Source: JABDII01 sp963815325 (GTDB lineage: Bacteria; Gemmatimonadota; Gemmatimonadetes; Gemmatimonadales; GWC2-71-9). Taken from it: DNA of 64,000 bases. A model generated the notes under the pieces. That model was not told where the DNA came from. It saw nothing but the letters and a program-made list of their open reading frames with translations, and made no database searches. The DNA is taken from contig CAWFGG010000006.1 of the NCBI GenBank assembly GCA_963815325.1, positions 1 through 64,000 on the forward strand, written 5' to 3'. Of this stretch, positions 1 to 8,947 are shown one piece after another (the stretch's first letter is position 1; each line of letters begins with the position of its first letter). The position numbers and the translations under genes are program-made.

Positions 1-258
1 GGTAACCGCGAGGCCGCGCGATTGCAGCACCAGGCTATGGAGCCCGGTGCCGGCGCCGATGTCGAGCACGTGACCGCGGCAGCGTTCCAGGGCCCCGACC
101 TCGATGGGAAAGAACTGTTCGGGCGGGCGGAAGAAGTGGCTCACCGGCAGCCGGTCTTCGAGTCCATCGTCGCGCCGGATGACCAACTCGGCCTGCGTGT
201 CGCCCCGGAAATAGGCGAGCAACGCAGCGCCGTGTGGCAGCATGGCTTCTGAGATCAT
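1..258 (-). CDS. SAM-dependent methyltransferase, N-terminal part (runs off the window)
   Basis: Read on the minus strand, the first 258 bases encode the beginning of a class I S-adenosylmethionine methyltransferase. About 40 residues ahead of the fold is a segment with SHFFRPPEQFFP, followed by motif I, VLDIGAGTGLHSLVLQSRG, which forms the SAM-binding loop. The rest of the protein lies beyond base 1, so the substrate cannot be judged. Two in-frame ATG codons are possible, at 258 and 243, and neither has a strong ribosome binding site. It could modify a small molecule, lipid or protein. Confidence 0.72.
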   Translation of the reverse strand, partial: MISEAMLPHGAALLAYFRGDTQAELVIRRDDGLEDRLPVSHFFRPPEQFFPIEVGALERCRGHVLDIGAGTGLHSLVLQSRGLAVT

Positions 259-487
259 TGTCGGTATGAACTAGGCTAGTGGCAGGGCTTCCCTTGGGAT
301 ACTCCCTCACTGAAGACGTTCGACGCCAGCTCGACCAAAAGCAGTCGGGCCCAAGTTGTAAGGCCACAACTTCAACGAACCGAGACAATGCCGCCGCGTG
401 GTGTTGTCTTGGACAAATAGAACGCGCTCCCCAACGAAGGCGCGCTCCCTCGATAGTGCGTCGCTTTCGGTCCGCTCCCCTCAAAAG

Positions 488-2266
488 TTAGAGAGGATTC
501 CTTCTGACGTATACGATGATCTCCGAGATCATCTGAGTGGGCCACCACGTCGTGATTCCCTGAACACCAGCTATGCGGTGGGATTCCGTGTAGTGTTCAA
601 AAATGAGCTCCGGGATACCAGTCCCTCGCTTCCCAAAATCATAGGCCGTGCGGGGTGTGTCGAGTTCGTGGGCAAGGATCTTATCATACACTTCGCGACG
701 GATGCGATCTTTGGTCGCGTCCAGCATCTTCAGGTTCATCGTTGATTGATTCGGTCCAATATGTACCGCAAGGGGTGTCGCTCGATCTCGCATCAAAGTA
801 CCAGTCCGCAGATAGATCCAATTGCCATTGTCCAGTAGGATTTTCTGGGGATCCACGCCTACGAATTCCGCTTCCGTTTCAGCTATATATCGGTAGAGGT
901 CAGGTGAAATTCCACGTCTTGGATTCCGAAGGTGACCCAATCCAGCAAAGAGCGCGACAAGGCTGAAGGACAGGAGAATGGACTGAACACCGGACGCAAT
1001 GCCCAAGCGATTCGCAGGGATTTCAGGGCTTGGCCATGCCCGCACTATCCCGAGAAAGAACCAGCAAGTGGCCATCATGACACCCGGACCGAGGTGATTG
1101 TGCACCCATACCGCACCACTTGTCCACACACCCAGCATCAGCACGGTGACACTGGCAAGCCACACAGCGCGCGCGGCGCTCCGGCCGCCAAACAACGTAT
1201 CGCCCCAGCCCCCGAACACGAAAAAGGCAATCGGCACCCCAGCTTCCAACAAGTGAAATGCAGTCCGCACTGGGCTCACTTCCTTCGCTCCGAGCGCAGA
1301 GAACACCCAAAAGAAAAAATCGGAGCCCCAAAGGAGCCAACAGATGCCCAAAGTGATTCCGAACCCCGCAATGCTGAGTGTACCGACTACAACCGCGGTT
1401 CTCGTTTGACGGTTCAGCAATAGGTATAGCGGAAACACACCAGCCCACATCAAATGGCTTTGCTTAATCAGGAACCCGACGCTCGGGAGGAGGACCATGG
1501 CCGCGAGCAGCCAGGTTCGGCCCGTCAGAGCGTGCCGAGTCATAATCCAGAAGCCGATTGCTGCGATGAGCAGAGCCGCTGAATCGTTGTGCATGGTATG
1601 CGTGTAGAGGTTGAATCGTTGGTCGAAGGCTACCACAATCAGCAGGCCTGCCCAGGTTACGACCCAGACCACCCTATTCGCAAAACGCTGTCCGTAAACC
1701 AGGACAGCAAGATTGGCGGCACCAAATGAGAACACGATACCGGCCAGAGCCGCTGCTCCTATGGTGAGGCCCCTGAGAAGTGGGATGGAGGTCCCATTTC
1801 CGACAAGCGAGGCAACGAGATATGTGACAATGGGTGCCCCAGGTGTATACGGCACCGTGTTGTTGTCCACACTCGGAGTGTACAAGGGAAGGCCTTCCCG
1901 AAATTTCAGAATAAAATCCAGGAACCCATTCTCTCCGAATCCGACGATATCGGCTGGTATCACAACGTAATGGGAGAGTTCACTTGCCAGGATCAGGACC
2001 AATATCCATGCACCAGCCACCATGGCGAGCAACGAAAGCAGATCTAGAAGGCGCCCGAGTCGAAAACCCCGATGCCAGATCAGCACTCCAAGCATCGTGA
2101 GGCTTGTTCCACCGATTCCAGCAATCGTGGCAGAACGAGTGATCTCAGGGTGGATGCCCGTCGTGCGAGCCAAGACGAGAAATCCTGTCGCCGCCAGGAG
2201 CAATCCGCAAAGGGAGAGGCTTAGTGCACTGACGACTGATCTAACCGAGCGATCGCTTGCTGGCAT
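488..2266 (-). CDS. Polytopic membrane protein, glycosyltransferase-like (GT39/GT87 type)
   Basis: About 592 residues with at least ten hydrophobic segments. It resembles the large family of integral-membrane sugar transferases that use polyprenyl-phosphate sugars: an N-terminal helix pair is followed by a loop with GLPLYTP and PYTPGAPIVTYL, like the 'G-xx-lY ... Y-P-P' loop of GT87/DUF2029 proteins. I chose the ATG at 2266 because GGAG lies eight bases upstream; an in-frame start at 2314 is also open. It sits in a minus-strand group with another large membrane protein and a sulfatase-fold protein, which suggests a role in cell-surface glycan assembly. The exact reaction is unknown. Confidence 0.7.
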   Translation of the reverse strand: MPASDRSVRSVVSALSLSLCGLLLAATGFLVLARTTGIHPEITRSATIAGIGGTSLTMLGVLIWHRGFRLGRLLDLLSLLAMVAGAWILVLILASELSHYVVIPADIVGFGENGFLDFILKFREGLPLYTPSVDNNTVPYTPGAPIVTYLVASLVGNGTSIPLLRGLTIGAAALAGIVFSFGAANLAVLVYGQRFANRVVWVVTWAGLLIVVAFDQRFNLYTHTMHNDSAALLIAAIGFWIMTRHALTGRTWLLAAMVLLPSVGFLIKQSHLMWAGVFPLYLLLNRQTRTAVVVGTLSIAGFGITLGICWLLWGSDFFFWVFSALGAKEVSPVRTAFHLLEAGVPIAFFVFGGWGDTLFGGRSAARAVWLASVTVLMLGVWTSGAVWVHNHLGPGVMMATCWFFLGIVRAWPSPEIPANRLGIASGVQSILLSFSLVALFAGLGHLRNPRRGISPDLYRYIAETEAEFVGVDPQKILLDNGNWIYLRTGTLMRDRATPLAVHIGPNQSTMNLKMLDATKDRIRREVYDKILAHELDTPRTAYDFGKRGTGIPELIFEHYTESHRIAGVQGITTWWPTQMISEIIVYVRRNPL

Positions 2267-2552
2267 TCGAGGACTCCGCCGATATGCGTACTGGATTGGG
2301 TGAGCAAGCACCACAGGACCCGATTACCTCCGCAAGACAAACCGGATCCCAATTCGTCGAAAGACCGGGCAATTCCCGTGCCCGGCCGGCTTAGTTCCAT
2401 TTCACGGGGTGCCCTTGCCACCGCTGAATCGAGGTGGCGTATGGTCGGCCTCCGGCTCATCCGCTAGGTCGCGGCTTGCGTCCCTCAAAACACTTCAGGC
2501 TGGGCTCCAGATCTCCTTGCGGCTTAGGGGACAAACTGATTGCTCAGGGCTA

Positions 2553-2765
2553 TCAGGGCTCGATTCGTATCGCCTTATGAGCGCTGCTGAGCAATTGCCT
2601 GATAGCGACTGGAACCGTCAACGACCCGCTCAGATTGACGGTTTCAAAAGGATCTGTTTCAAGGTCGAACAGCTGTTCGTGCGGTTCTTCAATGAGGTTC
2701 TCAATGAAGTGCCAGTGACCCCACGCAGCTGCTCGCTGATTCCGCGGCATAGTGGAGCGAAGCAA
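2553..2765 (-). CDS. Sulfatase-fold protein, C-terminal piece (after frameshift)
   Basis: This short reading frame carries the usual end of an alkaline-phosphatase-superfamily sulfatase: WGHWHFIENL, then EQLFDLETDPFETVNL, which matches the 'LYDL..DP.E..NL' signature. It continues the frame at 2701-3711 after a shift of one base near 2740-2750, so it is not an independent gene. The ATG listed here is unlikely to be used as a start. Confidence 0.65.
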   Translation of the reverse strand: MLRSTMPRNQRAAAWGHWHFIENLIEEPHEQLFDLETDPFETVNLSGSLTVPVAIRQLLSSAHKAIRIEP

Positions 2766-3711
2766 GCGCTACACCGGGAGTTCTCGGTATGAGAGGATCG
2801 GCAAAGGTGTCATCCTCCCAGTCGAGCTCCTTGGCGAGGAGCCTCGGCACGGCCTGGAGGCTTACGGTCTGGGCTACCGTCGAGGGGCCATTGTCGTCTC
2901 GCGGGGTCACTACAAGTAGCGGTACTCGCGTTTGCTCTCCGAATAGGCTCGTGCCGTGCCCCACGGGATCATGGTCCGGTGCGACTTCCGCTCCAAACGA
3001 CTCGCCGTGGTCTGACGTGACGACGATGATCGTCCGCTCGCGCAGATTCATTGTATCGAGCGTTGCCAGCAAGGTTCCGATTTCCTCATCCAGTGTTCGG
3101 AGCCCATGCTTATACGCTTCGAAGACCTCGCTGTTTGGTGGACGGTGCGACCACTTTGGCCTGTTCATCCGACGATGGTGAAACGCCTGGTTTACATCCA
3201 TGTAACATAGGTAGGCGAAAAAGGGGCGGTCGGCCGTCCGGCCATCCAGAAATCTCAAGAAGTCACGGTTGACGTCTTGGGCTTTTCTACCACGGCCAGC
3301 TCGATGCACTCCGACCAGATCGAGCATCCGACTTAGAATTCGGCCATAACTCGTACGGCGAAAGTGATTCTCTAGCGAATACACCTTGAAACGGAGAAAG
3401 CCCTTCCCAAGGTATTCGGGAGTCACCCACGTGGCATTACCCGAGAAGGCCCCGGTGACATAGCCGCGCGAGGAAAACACTTCTGGCACCGTCGGCCATT
3501 GTCCAGACAAACGAAGCTGTGGCCAATCTGCACCGTGCTGATCAGGTTGTCGGCCTGTGAGCAACGTTGCGTGCGATGGGAGAGACCACGACGAGGTCGA
3601 CCATGCATCATTGTACCAGGTACCGCGCAGACTGAGGCGATCAAGATTGGGTGTGAGGGAGGTGCCGGTCAATCGGGCATCGAAGCTGTCACGCCGCACC
3701 GTGTCGAGCAC
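2701..3711 (-). CDS. Sulfatase-fold protein, catalytic piece of a frameshifted gene
   Basis: This is the catalytic part of an alkaline-phosphatase-superfamily sulfatase. It begins with LDTVRRDSFDARL, the first metal-binding Asp motif, then STSSWSLPSHATLLTG at the nucleophile position and VVTSDHGESFGAE with the later Asp-His metal ligands. The canonical Cys-x-Pro-x-Arg that becomes formylglycine is replaced by Ser-Leu-Pro-Ser-His, a form common in membrane-linked relatives, so sulfate hydrolysis is not assured. The frame is broken at both ends: the upstream frame (3689-4261) supplies the beginning NVLVL of the first strand, and the downstream frame (2553-2765) supplies the C-terminus. The intact protein would be about 560 residues. 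Confidence 0.72.
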   Translation of the reverse strand: MLDTVRRDSFDARLTGTSLTPNLDRLSLRGTWYNDAWSTSSWSLPSHATLLTGRQPDQHGADWPQLRLSGQWPTVPEVFSSRGYVTGAFSGNATWVTPEYLGKGFLRFKVYSLENHFRRTSYGRILSRMLDLVGVHRAGRGRKAQDVNRDFLRFLDGRTADRPFFAYLCYMDVNQAFHHRRMNRPKWSHRPPNSEVFEAYKHGLRTLDEEIGTLLATLDTMNLRERTIIVVTSDHGESFGAEVAPDHDPVGHGTSLFGEQTRVPLLVVTPRDDNGPSTVAQTVSLQAVPRLLAKELDWEDDTFADPLIPRTPGVALASLHYAAESASSCVGSLALH

Positions 3712-4261
3712 TGAGCACCAGGACGTTCAGGGCGTCGTCTGCTGCGCGGGGCAGCCTGCTGCTCCGGTATGCCTCGACAATAGTGTCAGTTGCCCGAATA
3801 CCGCCCCAGATCGCCAACAGGAGAAATGGTGTCACCGCCAGCCACCGCACTGCGCGAGGCGAGATTACCGTTTGAGCCAGACGCACCCATATGGAGCGTG
3901 GACCGACGGCAAGGCCAAGTGACAGGATGAGTGCCGCCACGGGGTGCATGAGACGCACGGAATTGAGAACGGCAAACATGCCTAGGACGATGAAACCAAC
4001 GAATGCCACTCCCGACAGGTCCTTTCCGAGCCTCCGACCAAGAACGCACAAAATCGATCCACCAATCACGGCTGCCGTCACGAACAACGCGACGTCGAGT
4101 AAGGGGGCGACCCACAAAACATGAGCTGAGGTCTTGTACGGGGCTAGGATCATCGGATACTGCCGAGAGACACAGAGTACGACTCCCTCGACAATCCCGA
4201 ACACCACACCGACCCACACAGCGAGCACGATGATCGGACCCAGCCGCATTATTGTCTTCAC
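3689..4261 (-). CDS. N-terminal membrane domain of the sulfatase-fold protein (before frameshift)
   Basis: About 190 residues with five predicted membrane helices, for example LGPIIVLAVWVGVVFGIV and VAFVGFIVLGMFAVLNSV. The last in-frame residues, ALNVLVL, are the typical first beta strand of a sulfatase domain. The very next bases, read in the other frame, give LDTVRRDSF. A single-base shift near 3712 therefore separates this membrane domain from the catalytic domain, and the two were probably one inner-membrane protein with an outward-facing catalytic domain, similar in layout to LtaS-type or phosphoethanolamine transferases. Substrate unknown. Confidence 0.6.
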   Translation of the reverse strand: MKTIMRLGPIIVLAVWVGVVFGIVEGVVLCVSRQYPMILAPYKTSAHVLWVAPLLDVALFVTAAVIGGSILCVLGRRLGKDLSGVAFVGFIVLGMFAVLNSVRLMHPVAALILSLGLAVGPRSIWVRLAQTVISPRAVRWLAVTPFLLLAIWGGIRATDTIVEAYRSSRLPRAADDALNVLVLSARHGAA

Positions 4262-4406
4262 GATCGAACTACTCCAGCATCGCGTGCAAGTTGCATAGTA
4301 CGGATATCACGCAAGAACCCGTTCGAGTGTACGGTCCCGGCATCTCCGGTTGGGTGAGGAAGAACCCGCCCTGTACCGCGACCTTTCTTTGCTGCGGGTC
4401 ACAAAC

Positions 4407-5909
4407 CTAACCGGTGACAGGGCTAGGGATCTGTTGGTCCTTCGCATTGGCAGTCTCACCGCGGTCACTTGTTGACCTTGCGGAAGCCGCACAGGTCAAG
4501 ATAGAAATCAGGAGCAGCGGTAGCCACCACTCGACGTACGAGCCAGTGGCGTGCGTCTTCCATAACTGTACACTGGCGGCCAGCGAGGCCAGTATGCCTG
4601 CAAGTTGTGCATCGCTTCTGCCGCGAACCAGAAAGAACGTGGTCACCACAAACAGCGCATATATCAAGAACGAGGGCTTGAACAGACTGCCGGTCCCAAT
4701 CAGCGGGGCTTGCCAGAAAGAGGCGAGGTTGGGATGGGTCCCCCAGAAACTAAACGTGCTCGCACCATATTGTCGTTGCCCGAGGCCTTCCTGGTGTTCG
4801 AGTGTGCTTTCGAGAAACAAGGCGATGGGGCCTTGGTCTCCAGAAGCCGGCGTGAACAAAACGATGAGCGCCACAATCGCGGCCGCCATCAAAGCGAATC
4901 CCACAAAAAAGGCAAAGGCACGCCGGCGATCTTTCCAAAAATACCACCCTAGCCAAGCTGGAAACATGAATGCCGGATAGAACAACACGCCGCCTGCCGC
5001 CGCTAGCATGGCGCCAGAGGCAAGAGGTCGCGGCAAAAGTGCAAACGCAGCGAGCACCACTGCCGTTGGGCCCATGTGGGACACATAGGTGAGCCCCATG
5101 ATGGAAGCCTGCTCACCGCCGAGCCCACTGATATATGGAGTGGCCGCGAATACGACCACGGCACCGAGCGCCACTTCAGCGCCAACACGTCGCCGAACGA
5201 CCGTGTAGAGCGAAAACAGAGCTAACGCATAGAATGCCAGGACCGTCAATTTAGTTGCGAGAACAGGAGGGCGTCGGTAGGACTCATCTTTCGGGTCCGC
5301 GTCGCGAGCGTTACCCTGGCGGCCGAGCAGCAATTGCATGGGGATGTGCGCCACATATAACAGCGGGCCATAGGTTGCTGCCGCACCGTATGCTGGCGCT
5401 TCCGGGCCTTTCAAGAGTGCGTCAGCATATGGTAAGACACCGGTTTCCGTCCACCGCTGCGCACCAAGATTCGTGTAATACCCAGCGTCATTCGGGAATC
5501 TGCCGAGTGTCGTAACGACATTCATCGTGAGCACAATGAAGAGCAGAACGCGGAGGCCCTTCCAGCTGAGATTCGTGCTCCACACCGTTCTCGATCCTCG
5601 TATACCCAAGACGAGGCCCCAAACCGAGTATGCACCCACGGCTGAAAAGACACCTAGGAAAATGACGGCCGCCCTCGTGCCGCTCCATTCCAAGATATCA
5701 ATGAACAGGAGTGAGAAGGCCATCACACCCACAAGCGCAACATTTCTTGCAGATCGCAACCGACCCATATCTCCGAACACCACAAAGGCAACCACAAGCC
5801 CGAGCCAGACTGCTCCAGCTTCGTCGGGAGCAAGGCGACCAAGCGCGTTCTCTAACATGGTGTGTCCATACGTGAAAGTGTCGCGGCGACGTTGCCAAGA
5901 TATCGACAT
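4407..5909 (-). CDS. Polytopic membrane protein, probable glycosyltransferase
   Basis: A 500-residue protein with about twelve hydrophobic segments. Loop sequences include LGAQRWTETGVLPYADALL and GAAATYGPLLYVAHIP, which resemble the periplasmic loop of integral-membrane GT39/GT87-like enzymes. It lies 145 bases upstream of the frameshifted sulfatase gene, on the same strand. The first ATG at 5909 lacks a clear ribosome binding site, and an internal ATG at 5858 is an alternative. Family membership is inferred from topology and loops only. Confidence 0.65.
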   Translation of the reverse strand: MSISWQRRRDTFTYGHTMLENALGRLAPDEAGAVWLGLVVAFVVFGDMGRLRSARNVALVGVMAFSLLFIDILEWSGTRAAVIFLGVFSAVGAYSVWGLVLGIRGSRTVWSTNLSWKGLRVLLFIVLTMNVVTTLGRFPNDAGYYTNLGAQRWTETGVLPYADALLKGPEAPAYGAAATYGPLLYVAHIPMQLLLGRQGNARDADPKDESYRRPPVLATKLTVLAFYALALFSLYTVVRRRVGAEVALGAVVVFAATPYISGLGGEQASIMGLTYVSHMGPTAVVLAAFALLPRPLASGAMLAAAGGVLFYPAFMFPAWLGWYFWKDRRRAFAFFVGFALMAAAIVALIVLFTPASGDQGPIALFLESTLEHQEGLGQRQYGASTFSFWGTHPNLASFWQAPLIGTGSLFKPSFLIYALFVVTTFFLVRGRSDAQLAGILASLAASVQLWKTHATGSYVEWWLPLLLISILTCAASARSTSDRGETANAKDQQIPSPVTG

Positions 5910-6199
5910 GGCGGCATGCTCGAACCGTCACATCCGTGGACGGGGACTTTGGCGGCTCTTAGGAATGAAACAGGCTGTGGCCTCAGGCGCCGATTGTCGA
6001 ACGCCGTACAATATATCACTATCCCTTGACGCCCGAAACAGAGTCTAGAACCGGCGTCAGGTCCGGAGCTGCCACGTCGATGGTTAGGACTAGGCCCCGA
6101 GCACGGGAAAGAGAAGAAAGCGCTCCGCGGGGTGCTCCTGATGCTCAAGGTGATCGTGGAGATGGTACGCTGAACAAACCCGGATGCTCTTCCTAACTC

Positions 6200-6619
6200 T
6201 TAGTTCGCCATCTTGATCGCGGCCAGCCGCTCCACGGCGGCGAGGTCCTTCCTGTTTCTGACCGGCAGCCGGATACCCCTGCCTTCGGAATATTGTTTGG
6301 CACTGTCGATAGCCTGTACCACGGCCGCCGGTAGGCCGCTCCGGCGGGCGGCTTCGATCGCTTTGCGGCCCAGCACGAATGCCACCAGGAAGTGCTTGTG
6401 TTGCGGGATCAGGTACAAGATCGTCCGCTGCTTGTGCTTGAGGCCGAGCGACCAGCCGTACTTGGCCCCCGAGAAACTCCACTTCTCAACCAGTGGATCG
6501 TATTGCGACCTGAGGTCGCCGGTCAGCGTGACCCAGAGGCCGCTCGAGCGCCCGAGAACCTGGGCGAGCTGCCGGGCTTCGGGGGCTTTCGATCGATCAT
6601 CCAACGCACTGAGCGCCAT
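6200..6619 (-). CDS. DUF3788 family protein
   Basis: 139 residues that match the small cytoplasmic DUF3788 family end to end: the opening MALSALDDRSKAP, the central WSFSGAKYGWSLGLKHKQRT, then YLIPQHKHFLVAFVLG and the closing LAAIKMAN are all family hallmarks. The fold has some similarity to DUF1801/YdhG-type proteins, but no function is established. It stands alone and is divergent from the secreted protein at 6798. Confidence 0.85.
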   Translation of the reverse strand: MALSALDDRSKAPEARQLAQVLGRSSGLWVTLTGDLRSQYDPLVEKWSFSGAKYGWSLGLKHKQRTILYLIPQHKHFLVAFVLGRKAIEAARRSGLPAAVVQAIDSAKQYSEGRGIRLPVRNRKDLAAVERLAAIKMAN

Positions 6620-6797
6620 GTGCGTCGACTCCTATGGTGGGATGAAGTGCATGGGCTCGCCCGTGTCCCGCTCAGATTGGGTCTTTGGGCATGACGTGAC
6701 CGTGAACAGCCGAGGAAGAATCCTTTAGACTGTCTCTTGCGCGCCACGGTACCGGAGCGTATCTACCTGCCTTCCCCCACCATTGGAGAGGTATCCT

Positions 6798-7578
6798 ATG
6801 AAGCTGGTATCCGGAATCGTCGCGGCCGCGGCGATCCTCCTCGTCCCCGCGACCGCTCACGCCCAGGAGGCCGAACGGCCCTTCATTTCGGGCATCTACT
6901 ACCAGTGTCAGATCGCGGGCCAGGATCGCGCCGACGCGATCGTCCGCAATGTCGTCGGGCCAGTGTACGACCGGCACATGGCGGCCGGGCACATCACCGC
7001 CTGGGGCTGGCTGGGCCACTACTCGGGCGGCGCTTGGCGGCGCGTCAATTATTTCGTGGTTCCGACCCTCGACGCGGTGTTCGACATGCAGGAAGCCATC
7101 CGCGCCGACCTCCGGAAGGATCATCAGAAGGAGATGACCGAGCTCAACACCATCTGCCCCACCCACGACGACTACATCTGGCGCGCCGCCGCGGTCGGAG
7201 CAGCAGAGGTGTCCGTCCAGGATCGCCCCGCCGCCAGCAACTCGACGTACTACGAGTGCAACACCGGAGACGAGGCCGAAGCCGATGCCCTGGTGAGTTC
7301 AGCGCTCGGTCCGATCTTCAACAAGCACATGGCGGCCGGTCATATCCGGAGCTGGAGCTGGTGGACCCACGTGTCGGGCGGGAAGTACCGCCGCCTGCTG
7401 GTGGTCGACGGCGCGAGCCACAAGGCCAACATGAACGGCGATAGGCCAAATCATCCAGGAAATGCAGGAAACCCAGCCGGAGGCCAGCCGCCGGTTCGGC
7501 GAGATCTGCAGCTCGCACCAGGACTACATGTGGGACATCCTGACGCAGCCGACACCACTAGTGGGATCTTCGCGGTAA
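6798..7578 (+). CDS. Secreted protein with two tandem copies of one domain (frameshift near 7437)
   Basis: The protein has a signal peptide (VAAAAILLVPATAHAQ) and two related units of about 100 residues. Unit one runs from YYQCQIAGQDRADAIV through VYDRHMAAGHITAWGW to ICPTHDDYIW. Unit two runs from YYECNTGDEAEADALV through IFNKHMAAGHIRSWSW to ICSSHQDYMW. Each unit has a pair of Cys residues and the shared HMAAGHI core. The start at 6798 fits the signal peptide, with GGAGAGG eleven bases upstream. The last third of unit two continues in a different frame from about 7437, ending at TAA 7576-7578. If the frame is left unshifted the ORF instead runs to 7661 with an unrelated tail. Function unknown. 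Confidence 0.72.
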
Positions 7579-7626
7579 CGCGGTTGGGATCCGGCACTCC
7601 CGATACTTCGCGAAGCCATGAGAGAG

Positions 7627-7673
7627 GGAGTCGGGAAGTCGGGAAGTCGGAAAGTAGGTAGGTAGGTAAGTAG
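7627..7673. repeat. Short simple repeats
   Basis: Tandem GGGAAGTC units are followed by about four GTAG/GTAA units, directly after the end of the secreted-protein gene and before its terminator. This is a low-complexity tract with no spacers, so it is not a CRISPR array. Confidence 0.6.
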
Positions 7674-7699
7674 TGTAGCAGGCAGAGTGCGTCAGATCG

Positions 7700-7727
7700 A
7701 AGCCCCGCCGGGTTCCCGGCGGGGCTT
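7700..7727 (+). terminator. Rho-independent-type terminator hairpin
   Basis: A perfect GC-rich inverted repeat (AAGCCCCGCCGGG, short loop, CCGGCGGGGCTT) lies downstream of the duplicated secreted protein and upstream of the ferritin-like gene. The A/T at its edges is consistent with termination, but the U tract is short. Confidence 0.7.
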
Positions 7728-7857
7728 CCTGCTGGGCGCGCGACATCTCCTTGTGTTCCAAGGCCTGCGACAGATATACTCAGCCCACTCGAACCCGGCC
7801 CCGACCCATGGGCCGGCACCACAGGCCTCCGCTATTGCCGAAAGGACATCTGTTCCG

Positions 7858-8283
7858 ATGACCAAGCAGGAATTGATCCGAGCCCTGAATGAGGATCTCG
7901 CCAGCGAACTGAGCGCGATCATTCAATACATCACCTATGCGGCCAAGGCCACCGGGCCCTATCGTCCCCAGCTGGTCCAGTTCTTCCTGGCGGAAGTGGC
8001 CGATGAGCAGGCGCATGCCCAGTTCTTGGCCAACAAGATCGTGGCCCTCGGTGGCGAGCCCACCACCGAGCCGCGTCCGGTGCCCAAAGCGAAGACCAAT
8101 CGCAGCATGTTGAAGGCGATCCTTACCGCCGAACGGAAGGCGATGGGGGACTACACCGATCGGGCCAAGCAGGCGGAGGCCTACGGCGACAAGGGCTTGG
8201 CGGTGCAGTTGGAGGACATGATTCGTGACGAGAGCGGCCACTCCGAAGAGACCGAGCGTATTCTCCGGGATTGGCCCCTCTGA
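7858..8283 (+). CDS. Ferritin-like (bacterioferritin/Dps-type) diiron protein
   Basis: 141 residues forming a four-helix ferritin-like domain. Glu in NEDLASELSAIIQYI, the ExxH in EVADEQAHAQFLA, Glu in ILTAERKAMGDY and the last ExxH-like site in MIRDESGHSEETERIL match the spacing of carboxylate and His ligands for a diiron centre. Such proteins store iron or detoxify peroxide in the cytoplasm. The ATG at 7858 starts the conserved MTKQELIRALNEDL; the longer open frame upstream overlaps the terminator and is not needed. It is shorter than classical bacterioferritin and has no obvious heme-binding Met. Confidence 0.8.
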   Translation: MTKQELIRALNEDLASELSAIIQYITYAAKATGPYRPQLVQFFLAEVADEQAHAQFLANKIVALGGEPTTEPRPVPKAKTNRSMLKAILTAERKAMGDYTDRAKQAEAYGDKGLAVQLEDMIRDESGHSEETERILRDWPL

Positions 8284-8327
8284 GTACTTGGCGGGCAGGC
8301 TTCGTTCCCCCATTTCGAGAGGTCGCT

Positions 8328-8918
8328 ATGCTCCATTGCTCACTCCGCGCATGGGCTTTCCCCGCCAGCCTCATCGGCATCGCCCTGGTGGTGGGCTGCC
8401 GCGCCGAGTCCTCGGCCACCCACGATGCCCAGCCCGCCGCGGCCCGAGCCGCGCACCAGATGACCATCGTGGCCCGGGATTTCGCATTCGATGCACCGGA
8501 CACCATTCCCGCCGGCCTCACCACCCTTACCCTCACCAATCAGGGCACCGAGTATCACCACGCCACCCTGATCCGGCTGGATGACGGGAAGACCATCGCG
8601 GACCTGAGCACGGCAATGGCCGAGCATGGACCACCGCCGAGCTGGATCACCTTCGTAGGCGGGTCGAGTGCGCCGGAGCCGGGCCGCGAGTCAACGATCA
8701 CGACGGTGTTCGAGCCCGGCAATTACGCCATCATCTGCTTCATCCCATCTTCCGACGGCATGCCGCATTTCGCCAAGGGGATGACGAAGGCGTTCACGGT
8801 GGTGCCCGACCCGAGCGCGCCGATGGAGCTGCCGGAAGCCGATGTCATCGATCTCCTTGACGGATTACGACTTCACCTTCTCCACAGCCGCTCACCGCGG
8901 GCCAGCATCGCATCCTGA
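8328..8918 (+). CDS. Cupredoxin-like lipoprotein, first domain (gene frameshifted)
   Basis: It begins with a lipoprotein-type signal (LIGIALVVGC), placing it on the periplasmic side of a membrane. The first domain, roughly residues 45-165, has a beta-sandwich pattern with NQGTEYHHATLIRL and a C-terminal ICFIPSSDGMPHFAKGM; the His, Cys, His and Met spacing matches a type 1 copper site. A second copy of the domain follows in other frames to 9194, so this reading frame ends early because of an indel around 8870-8890. The ATG at 8328 has GAGAGG seven bases upstream. Confidence 0.68.
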   Translation: MLHCSLRAWAFPASLIGIALVVGCRAESSATHDAQPAAARAAHQMTIVARDFAFDAPDTIPAGLTTLTLTNQGTEYHHATLIRLDDGKTIADLSTAMAEHGPPPSWITFVGGSSAPEPGRESTITTVFEPGNYAIICFIPSSDGMPHFAKGMTKAFTVVPDPSAPMELPEADVIDLLDGLRLHLLHSRSPRASIAS

Positions 8919-8947
8919 TCCGCAACGACGGCCCGCAGATCCACGAG

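Noticed and set aside
7627..7673. Tandem short repeats as a CRISPR array
   Set aside because: The units are 4-8 bases with no spacers.
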